From Ravibacter arvi (lineage in GTDB: Bacteria > Bacteroidota > Bacteroidia > Cytophagales > Spirosomataceae): DNA of 64,000 nucleotides. A program made the translations under genes and the position numbers. Under the pieces are notes generated by a model. That model was not told the origin of the DNA. It saw nothing but the letters and a program-made list of their open reading frames with translations, and searched no databases. Positions 17,617-24,622 of this stretch are shown here, in pieces (within the stretch, counting starts at the first letter, position 1; each line of letters opens with the position of its first letter). The DNA is taken from the NCBI RefSeq assembly GCF_039540405.1, contig NZ_BAABEY010000036.1:124001-188000 (forward strand), given 5' to 3'.

Positions 17617-19122
17617 TTACGCAATAATGTCATGAATGACCTTCCCCGCTACGTCGGTAAGACGGAAGGGCCGTCCCTGGAACGGGAAGGTGAACTCTTC
17701 ATGGTTGAACCCGAGCTGGTTCAGGATAGTCGCCTGGATATCAAAAGCGTCTACTTTCCCGCTCACGGCCGTGTAGCCGATTTCGTCGGTTTCGCCATAG
17801 GTAACCCCGCGTTTTATTCCGCCGCCGGCCATCCAGATGGTAAACGCTTCGGTATGATGATCGCGCCCTTTGTAAGGGTTCTGAACGCCGTTCCGGTTTT
17901 CCATCATGGGGGTGCGGCCAAACTCCCCGGCCCAAACGACCAGCGTTTCGTCAAGCAGTCCGCGTTGCTTCAAATCCAGGAGTAATGCGGTTACCGGTTT
18001 GTCGACGCTGCGGTATTTGTTGAGCATGCCCACGTTCAGGGCATTGCTTGCGGCATTTCCGTGTGCATCCCATCCCCAATCAAACAACTGGACGAACCTT
18101 ACGCCTTTTTCTACCAGCTTCCTGGCCAGCAAAACGTTATTGGCAAAGCTTTCTTTACCGGGTTTGGTACCGTACATGTCATGGATGTACTGCGGTTCGT
18201 CATTGATATTCATGACTTCCGGCGCGGTAATCTGCATCCGGTAGGCCATTTCATACTGAGAAATACGCGACAATATTTCAGGATCGCGGTAGGTTTCATA
18301 TTCCTGCCGGTTCGCGTCATTGATGGCGTCAATGGAAGCCTTGCGAAGGTCGCGGCTCATGCCTTCCGGGTCATTGATAAACAGTACAGGGTCGCCCTCG
18401 CTACGACATTGCACGCCCTGGTACACTGAGGGCAGAAATCCGCTTCCCCACACACTCTTGCCGGCGTCAGGAAAACTTCCGCCACTGGTGAGCACGACGA
18501 AGCCCGGTAAGTTCTGATTCTCGGTACCGAGCCCGTAGGTGGCCCAGCTTCCGATGCTCGGCCTGCCCAGGCGTGCCGACCCGGTATGCAGCAGCAACTG
18601 CGCCGGGGCATGATTGAACTGGTCGGTAGTTACCGCTTTCAGGAATGAAATTTCATCGACCACCGTAGACAGGTGCGGGAGGCTTTCGCTGACCCAGGCG
18701 CCGCTCTGGCCATATTGTGCAAATTTGGCCTGCGGCCCCAGCATTTTGGGTACACCGGTAATGAATGCGAATTGCTTCCCCTCCAGGAAAGAAGGCGGGC
18801 AATCCTGGCCATCCAGCTTGGAGAGCTCCGGCTTGAAATCAAAAGTTTCGAATTGTGAGGGAGCTCCCGCCATATGTAAAAAAATGACGCTTTTGGCCTT
18901 CCCCGGGAAAGGGGGCGACTTCGGCAGAAGCGGGTTTGCGGGATCTATGGCGGCGCTCAACTGTTTTGTTTTCTCAGTCTTACACCCAAAAAGAGACCCG
19001 AATGCCAGCGCACCCAGTCCCATTGCACTTTCTTTCAGGAAATGACGGCGTGTCTGGTTGAATAAAACCCGGTCTTCCGCCTCTTTTAGCAGCCTTTGGG
19101 CATGCAATTCTTGCCGTGTCAT
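17617..19122 (-). CDS. DUF1501-family exported protein (sulfatase-like fold)
   Basis: 501 residues with a twin-arginine signal (TRRHFLKESAMGLGALAFG) followed by a Cys (FGCK) that could be a lipidation site. The body matches DUF1501: SVIFLHMAGAPSQFETFDFKP, FVQLFDWGWDAHGN, VVWAGEFGRTPMMENRNG and GRDHHTEAFTIWMAGGG, which contain the His and Asp residues expected for an alkaline-phosphatase-type metal site. DUF1501 genes nearly always accompany DUF1549/DUF1553 genes, as here (11 bases apart). The biochemical activity is not established. It probably acts in the periplasm with the neighbouring cytochrome proteins. Confidence 0.9.
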   Translation of the reverse strand: MTRQELHAQRLLKEAEDRVLFNQTRRHFLKESAMGLGALAFGSLFGCKTEKTKQLSAAIDPANPLLPKSPPFPGKAKSVIFLHMAGAPSQFETFDFKPELSKLDGQDCPPSFLEGKQFAFITGVPKMLGPQAKFAQYGQSGAWVSESLPHLSTVVDEISFLKAVTTDQFNHAPAQLLLHTGSARLGRPSIGSWATYGLGTENQNLPGFVVLTSGGSFPDAGKSVWGSGFLPSVYQGVQCRSEGDPVLFINDPEGMSRDLRKASIDAINDANRQEYETYRDPEILSRISQYEMAYRMQITAPEVMNINDEPQYIHDMYGTKPGKESFANNVLLARKLVEKGVRFVQLFDWGWDAHGNAASNALNVGMLNKYRSVDKPVTALLLDLKQRGLLDETLVVWAGEFGRTPMMENRNGVQNPYKGRDHHTEAFTIWMAGGGIKRGVTYGETDEIGYTAVSGKVDAFDIQATILNQLGFNHEEFTFPFQGRPFRLTDVAGKVIHDIIA

Positions 19123-19133
19123 GAGTCTTGGGG

Positions 19134-21881
19134 TTAATTTTTTGTAACTACTTCGTCCAGGTTCAGCATGGCGTTAGCCACTACTACCAGTGCCGCAGAT
19201 TGAGGTTTGGCCGGGACAGACTTGCTGCCCAGCATTTGCCTTGTTTTCAGCGTGTCGGCCGAAAATTCAGTTACGGCCTTTTGGTACAGCTTTTCAAAAA
19301 CCTTTTGCTTGTTAGGTTGAAGCGGTTTGAAGAGCATGAGTTGATATCCTTTTCCCAACTGGCCCGCGAGTGTCGCGCCGCCCTCTTTCTCCATTCGATG
19401 GGCGAAATGACGAGCCATATCCAGGTAGACAGAGTCATTGAGGGTTACCAGTGCCTGCAGGGGCGTGTTGGTCCTGATGCGTCTGGCGGTGCACAATACG
19501 CGCGGAACGCCGTCAAATGTAATCATGGACGGATACGGCGCTGTCCGTTTCCAATAGGTGTAAACTGCGCGGCGGTATTGGTCCTCGCCCTGGCTGTTGA
19601 TCCATTTGGCGCGGTTATACGGCGAGAGCCAGATACCCTCCGGCTGCCAGGGCATTACGCCCGGCCCGTACATCTTATTGCTCAAAACGCCGCTGATGCT
19701 GAGCGCCTGGTCGCGGACCTGTTCGGCGGTCAGGCGGGTCCTCGGACCTCTCGCATACCATTTGTTCGAGGGATCTTTATCCGCAATTTCAGGGCTTAAC
19801 CTGGAATCCTGGCGGTAGGTGGCGCTCATGACCAGTTGCTTCAAAAGCGTCTTCGTACTCCATTTCTGATCATTCATGAACTCCCAGCTCAGGTGGTCCA
19901 GCAGGTCTTTGTGGGTGGGGAGCGTTCCCTGCGTGCCCATGTCTTCCAGCGTTTCCACGATACCCACACCAAACAGCTGTTCCCAGATCCTGTTTACCAT
20001 GGTTCTGGATACCAATGGGTTGCGTTTGTCTGTGAGCCATTGTGCAAGGCCCAGGCGGTTTTTCGGAGTGCCTTCCGGCATGGAGAAGCTAAGCGAATGC
20101 GGAACTTCAGGACTGACCTCCTTGCCCAAAGTCAACCGGTTGCCTCTCTCGAAAACGTGCGTCGGGCGGGCAAGCCAGCCGGGGTTTTCCACCATCACGG
20201 GCGTGTTGGTCACTTCGTTGGTGGTGACCAGCTTTTCAAACATCTTTTTGTAATGACCAGCAGTGGATCCGCCGCTTTCGGGCACTGCAGGCAGGAAGCC
20301 CATCCAGTCAAAATCAAGCAGGAAGTCGCTGTTGTCTTTTGCAACACTGCGGTTTTCGTAGTGCAGGTATACGTCGTGTATCCCGCTTTGGCGTGGGAAA
20401 TGAACAAACTCCCTACGCCAGGTATCTTTGGGCTCGATCGCAATTTTTGCGAGAGTGGGCCCGGTTGGTGAATCCAGGGTCAGGGTAAGCGTTCCGCTTT
20501 TGAATTTCGAGCGGAAGTTCCAGATCATTTGCCCGGCTCCCTCCAGGTTTACTTTTTTCAATCTCGCACGGCCGTGGTTAGACAATGCCAGGTAGGTATT
20601 TTTATTCAGGACTAGCCCGTTGTGGAGGCTGTCGGCGGAAACCATATTGATAGACGGCTGCCAGGTTTTAACGAAGTCCGCAAGCTTCCTGGCGTCTGAT
20701 TCTGTTCCATGCGCCTTGATCCATTGTGTCAGTTCAGAATAATCGTGGCGAAGCGTATCATTCTTAAACTCCCGGAGCAGCGGGTAGTCGGCCGGTATGT
20801 CTTCATCCCTGCTGTTGTTGAAGAAGGCCATAAACTTGTAGTACTCGTCGTGCTTGAACGGGTCGTAGGGGTGGCTGTGGCACTGTACGCAGGCAAAAGT
20901 GGTGCTCATCAGCGACTCCCAGGTGGTATTCACCCGGTCCATTACGGCGGCTACCCTGAATTCCTCATTGTCGGTACCGCCTTCGTCGTTGTTCATCGTG
21001 TTTCTGCTGAACGCGGTGGCGATATATTGGTCGTCGGTCGGGTTCGGAAGGAGATCGCCGGCAATCTGGTCCGTGATAAAGCGGTCATAAGGCTGATCGG
21101 CATTGAATGCATCAATCAGCCAGTCCCGGTAGCGCCAGATGGTGCGGCCGTTGTCGGATTCGTATCCCTTCGTGTCGGCATACCTAGAAATGTCAAGCCA
21201 GAGCGAAGCCCATCTTTCACCGAAACGTTTTGATGCAAGCAGGGTATCTACCAGCTCTTCGTAGGCCCTAGCGCTTTTACTCTCCAGGAATTTTTTTGCG
21301 ACAGCATCAGTCGGGTAGGTCCCGATCAGGTCGAGGCTGACCCGCCGTAGCAGCGTAGCCTTGTCGGCTTCAGGGGAAGGGCGTAACTGGTTATCCTCCA
21401 GTTTCCGGAAGATAAACCGGTCGACGTCATTGAGTATCCAGTCGTTGTGGAGATCAGGCGCCGGCGTTTCCTTGACGGGGAGGTAGGCCCAGTGATCGCC
21501 CCATTTCGCGCCCTGTTTGATCCATCGCCTCAGAAGGTCGATTTCTTCCTTGTCCAGCGGCTCATGTTTGTAGGGCATGCGGGTCTCCGGATCGTTGGAA
21601 ACCAGCCGTTTGATCATCTCGCTTCCATCCGGGTCGCCCGGGATAATCGCCGGTTTCCCGGATTCGGTAACGGCAAGCGCCTCGTCCCGGAATAATACAC
21701 TAAACCCGCCCTGAGCTTTTACCCCGCCGTGACAGGAAATACATTTTTTGTTTAAGACAGGCTTAACTTCCGAACTGAAATCTACAGGTGCCTCCTGGTG
21801 AAAGAACTGGTAAAATATGGCGAACACACCCAAAACCACCCCGGTAACCGCCACGGGTTTCAACTGAAAAAACTTTTTCAT
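19134..21881 (-). CDS. PSCyt1-DUF1549-DUF1553 exported cytochrome protein
   Basis: 915 residues. An N-terminal membrane anchor (VTGVVLGVFAIFYQFFHQ) precedes a one-haem cytochrome domain with KCISCHGG and a distal-Met region at MPYKHEPLD. DUF1549 follows with DRFIFRKLEDNQLRPS, FGERWASLWLDISRYADT and CVQCHSHPYDPF, a second CxxCH. DUF1553 occupies the C-terminal third (AQWLTDKRNPLVSRTMVNR, TPLQALVTLND). It is the first gene of the three-gene minus-strand operon. The family is abundant in Planctomycetes and Verrucomicrobia and repeatedly linked to complex polysaccharide use; its reaction is unknown. The upstream gap of 268 bases also holds the motif array before the Fic-like gene. Confidence 0.9.
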   Translation of the reverse strand: MKKFFQLKPVAVTGVVLGVFAIFYQFFHQEAPVDFSSEVKPVLNKKCISCHGGVKAQGGFSVLFRDEALAVTESGKPAIIPGDPDGSEMIKRLVSNDPETRMPYKHEPLDKEEIDLLRRWIKQGAKWGDHWAYLPVKETPAPDLHNDWILNDVDRFIFRKLEDNQLRPSPEADKATLLRRVSLDLIGTYPTDAVAKKFLESKSARAYEELVDTLLASKRFGERWASLWLDISRYADTKGYESDNGRTIWRYRDWLIDAFNADQPYDRFITDQIAGDLLPNPTDDQYIATAFSRNTMNNDEGGTDNEEFRVAAVMDRVNTTWESLMSTTFACVQCHSHPYDPFKHDEYYKFMAFFNNSRDEDIPADYPLLREFKNDTLRHDYSELTQWIKAHGTESDARKLADFVKTWQPSINMVSADSLHNGLVLNKNTYLALSNHGRARLKKVNLEGAGQMIWNFRSKFKSGTLTLTLDSPTGPTLAKIAIEPKDTWRREFVHFPRQSGIHDVYLHYENRSVAKDNSDFLLDFDWMGFLPAVPESGGSTAGHYKKMFEKLVTTNEVTNTPVMVENPGWLARPTHVFERGNRLTLGKEVSPEVPHSLSFSMPEGTPKNRLGLAQWLTDKRNPLVSRTMVNRIWEQLFGVGIVETLEDMGTQGTLPTHKDLLDHLSWEFMNDQKWSTKTLLKQLVMSATYRQDSRLSPEIADKDPSNKWYARGPRTRLTAEQVRDQALSISGVLSNKMYGPGVMPWQPEGIWLSPYNRAKWINSQGEDQYRRAVYTYWKRTAPYPSMITFDGVPRVLCTARRIRTNTPLQALVTLNDSVYLDMARHFAHRMEKEGGATLAGQLGKGYQLMLFKPLQPNKQKVFEKLYQKAVTEFSADTLKTRQMLGSKSVPAKPQSAALVVVANAMLNLDEVVTKN

Positions 21882-22037
21882 TGGCGCAATGAAGCAATTC
21901 CCTTGCTTAATAAATTATGTCCGGACCGCAGGGCAAACTGCTGGCAATAAAATTACGAAATAATTGTCGGTATTTTTCAATTTTTTCTTGCATTACTGCT
22001 GAATGGGTAATCGCCGCCGAAAGAGATTGCAACACTA

Positions 22038-22149
22038 TTGCGACAAATTGGGCGTCATTACGACAATTTTGCGATGAATTTGTCGTAATACTTGCTTTTG
22101 CGACAAAAAGATAGTAAAATTGTCGTAAATGAGATTAGAATTGTCGTAA
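22038..22149. promoter_or_regulatory. Phased array of six TTGTCGTAA-type motifs
   Basis: Nine-base motifs occur at 22038-22046 (TTGCGACAA), 22058-22066 (TTACGACAA), 22080-22088 (TTGTCGTAA), 22098-22106 (TTGCGACAA), 22120-22128 (TTGTCGTAA) and 22141-22149 (TTGTCGTAA). They fall in both orientations, with steps of 20, 22, 18, 22 and 21 bases, close to two helical turns. The last copy abuts the ATG of the Fic-like gene. Copies 2 and 3 form a perfect inverted repeat with a 13-base spacer. A partial copy, TTGTCGG, lies at 21964-21970. I infer an operator for the downstream HTH protein. Confidence 0.7.
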
Positions 22150-23529
22150 ATGAGATATAGAAGATCGGATATTTCGGAAGAGCTGGAGGTTATTGTTAAA
22201 GCCTTGGAAGAGGCTGAAGAGGGGCTTTCTATAGAGGAAATAAAGGAAGCGGTCGGGGTGGATATTGAGCTTCGTACTTTGCAAAGACGCTTGGAGAAAC
22301 TGAGGGAGGGGGGGATGGTGGAGGTCTCCGGAAAAACAAGATCGACTGTCTATAGATTGATAGCCCCAAGGAAAAGAAACTACGACCAGGAAAATCTATT
22401 TCCAGATATACCACTTTCAAAAGAAGGAAGAGAAATACTGAGAGCGGTGTCCGAGCCGTTTAATTTTCGCCATCCGGTAGGCTATAACCCGGAATTCTTA
22501 ACTTCCTATCGTCCGAATACAGATTGCTATCTGACACAGAAAGACCGGGATAAGCTGGCGGAGCTGGGGAAGACAAATAGCCTGGACCAACCGGCGGGAA
22601 CTTACGCAAAAGAAATCCTGCAACGGTTACTGATTGATCTGTCCTGGAACTCAAGTCGCCTCGAAGGAAATACCTATAGCCTTTTGGATACCCAAAGGCT
22701 GATTTCCGAAGGTAAGATGGCGGACAATAAAACGGCTGCAGAGGCTCAAATGATCCTTAACCATAAGGATGCTATTGAATTTATTATCGAGGCCACAGAA
22801 GAAATTGGTTTCAACTATTATACGCTTACCAACATACACGCAATGCTGTCAAACAACCTCCTGGCTGATTCCGCAGCTTCCGGCAGACTGCGTACTTTTG
22901 GGGTGGGGATAACCAACTCTGTTTTTACACCTTTGGGAATGCCGCAGCTTATCGAAGAGATGTTCAGGGTTATTCTGCTTAAAGCGAAGGAGATTACAGA
23001 TCCTTTTGAGCAGGCATTCTTTATCATGGTACAATTACCCTACCTCCAACCTTTTGACGATGTGAACAAGCGCGTGTCGCGTCTTGCGGCCAATATCCCT
23101 CTGAATAGGCGGAATCTCGCGCCCCTGGCATTTGTGGATGTGCCTGATAGCCTGTATGTTCAGGGCTTGTTGGGGGTTTATGAACTCAACCGGGTAGAGC
23201 TCTTTAAAGATGTTTTCATGTGGGCCTATGAGCGGTCGGCGTTGCGTTATGCAGCAATACGTCAGTCTCTCGGCGAACCTGATACTTTCCGCCTTCAATA
23301 TCGCGAAAACATACGATCGCTGGTGGCAGAAATAATTTCCCGGTCCATGACGAAAGAAGAAGCGGTAAACGCAGTTCAAAAGGCTGCCAATAATTTACCC
23401 CGGTCCGTTCAAGCCAGGTTTGTAGAAGTCGTCGAGACGGAGCTCCTGTCCCTACACGAAGGCAACTATGCCCGATACAAGGTTAAGCCTTCGGAATACT
23501 CCGCTTGGAGGAAAAAATGGGGGCAATAG
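22150..23529 (+). CDS. HTH protein with degenerate Fic domain
   Basis: 459 residues. The first 75 look like a winged-helix DNA-binding domain (LSIEEIKEAVGVDIELRTL, LEKLREGGMVEVSGKT). Residues about 150-390 are Fic-like. An inhibitory-helix motif is intact as SSRLEGN (S168, E172, G173), matching [S/T]xxxE[G/N]. The catalytic motif HPFxxGNGRxxR reads QPFDDVNKRVSR (300-311), so the general-base His is Gln, and two Gly of the phosphate loop are Val and Lys. AMP transfer by the usual mechanism is therefore unlikely. With the motif array ending at its start codon, an autoregulated transcription factor that uses the Fic fold as a sensor is a good alternative. The start is fixed by the ATG following the last motif. 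Confidence 0.8.
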   Translation: MRYRRSDISEELEVIVKALEEAEEGLSIEEIKEAVGVDIELRTLQRRLEKLREGGMVEVSGKTRSTVYRLIAPRKRNYDQENLFPDIPLSKEGREILRAVSEPFNFRHPVGYNPEFLTSYRPNTDCYLTQKDRDKLAELGKTNSLDQPAGTYAKEILQRLLIDLSWNSSRLEGNTYSLLDTQRLISEGKMADNKTAAEAQMILNHKDAIEFIIEATEEIGFNYYTLTNIHAMLSNNLLADSAASGRLRTFGVGITNSVFTPLGMPQLIEEMFRVILLKAKEITDPFEQAFFIMVQLPYLQPFDDVNKRVSRLAANIPLNRRNLAPLAFVDVPDSLYVQGLLGVYELNRVELFKDVFMWAYERSALRYAAIRQSLGEPDTFRLQYRENIRSLVAEIISRSMTKEEAVNAVQKAANNLPRSVQARFVEVVETELLSLHEGNYARYKVKPSEYSAWRKKWGQ

Positions 23530-23720
23530 CCCCTTGATGCTGCCATTTTTCTCAAACTTCCCAAAAAATTCACCGGAACCTGCCCGGCGCGAAGGGTGCG
23601 TTTCGGACATTCATACGTCATAAAATCGCGAGATCCTTATTTTTACGCCAGCAATCTTATTAAATGTAACAGCCGTAAGTTTTGAGAAATGAGCCGACCT
23701 GCCCCCGGCGGTTCCCGGGG

Positions 23721-23760
23721 CTCACCTCTCAAACCTCACACCTCAAATCCCAAAACCAAA
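23721..23760. repeat. CTCAAACCTCAC-type leader repeat
   Basis: CTCACCTCTCAAACCTCAC and following CTCAAATCCC units lie directly before the ATG of the amidohydrolase gene, as seen before other genes in the window. Confidence 0.65.
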
Positions 23761-24588
23761 ATGAAAGTAGACAGCCACCAGCATTTCTGGAAATACCACC
23801 CGGTGAAAGACGCATGGATCAATGATGAAATGGCCGTAATTAAAAATGACTTCATGCCGGAAGACCTGGAACCGCTCCTGGAGCAAAGCGGGATCGACGG
23901 GTGTGTAGCCGTTCAGGCCGATCAAAGCGAGGCCGAGACGCATTTCCTACTGGACCTGCTTGAAAAACACGATTTTATCAAAGCTGTAGTGGGTTGGATC
24001 GACCTGCGGGCCAAAAACCTGGACGAACGCCTGGAGTATTTTTCACAGTTTAAAGCGCTGAAAGGGTTTCGTCATATCGTACAGGCCGAGCCGGAGGTCG
24101 ATTTTTTGCTGCGCGACGATTTTTGTTCCGGCATCGCCAAGCTGGCAGACTACGGCTATACTTACGATGTATTGATTTACCCCAAGCATATCCGGAATGC
24201 CGTGTCGTTCGTAAAGCGCTTTCCCGACCAGCCCTTCGTGGTGGACCACATCGCCAAGCCCTTTATCAAGGCGCAGGTGATTGACGAATGGGCGAAAGAC
24301 ATGCAGGGTTTCAAAGGCCTCGACCATGTAACCTGCAAAATTTCGGGGCTGATCACCGAGGCGGATTGGGTGAACTGGAAATACGACGATTTTAAGAAAT
24401 ACATCGACGTAACCCTCGATATTTTCGGCACAGACCGCGTCATGTTCGGTACCGACTGGCCGGTTTGTCTCGTCGGTGCGTCTTACGCCGAGGTATGCGA
24501 AATATTGAGGCGCAACACCCTGCAACTGTCTGCCGAGGAAAACAAGAAACTGTGGGGACAAAATTGTATTGATTTTTATAAGATATAA
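23761..24588 (+). CDS. Amidohydrolase 2 family protein, L-fuconolactonase-like
   Basis: 275 residues from ATG 23761; the upstream in-frame extension from 23689 is translated repeat. The N terminus MKVDSHQHFWKYHP has the HxH metal motif, VVDHIAKPFI supplies a further His, and MFGTDWPVCL carries the terminal catalytic Asp. This is the pattern of sugar lactonases such as L-fucono-1,5-lactonase and 2-pyrone-4,6-dicarboxylate lactonase. It would hydrolyse the lactone produced by a sugar dehydrogenase, feeding the UxaA-type dehydratase. It ends about 35 bases before the next gene. The lactonase role is well supported; the exact sugar is not. Confidence 0.85.
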   Translation: MKVDSHQHFWKYHPVKDAWINDEMAVIKNDFMPEDLEPLLEQSGIDGCVAVQADQSEAETHFLLDLLEKHDFIKAVVGWIDLRAKNLDERLEYFSQFKALKGFRHIVQAEPEVDFLLRDDFCSGIAKLADYGYTYDVLIYPKHIRNAVSFVKRFPDQPFVVDHIAKPFIKAQVIDEWAKDMQGFKGLDHVTCKISGLITEADWVNWKYDDFKKYIDVTLDIFGTDRVMFGTDWPVCLVGASYAEVCEILRRNTLQLSAEENKKLWGQNCIDFYKI

Positions 24589-24622
24589 CGCTTTCTATCT
24601 CCCAAACCTGTTTGATCTTTTC

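Noticed and set aside
22129..22149. Seven-codon open frame (ATGAGATTAGAATTGTCGTAA) just before the Fic-like gene
   Set aside because: It is a by-product of the duplicated 21-base unit in the motif array; no evidence for a leader peptide.
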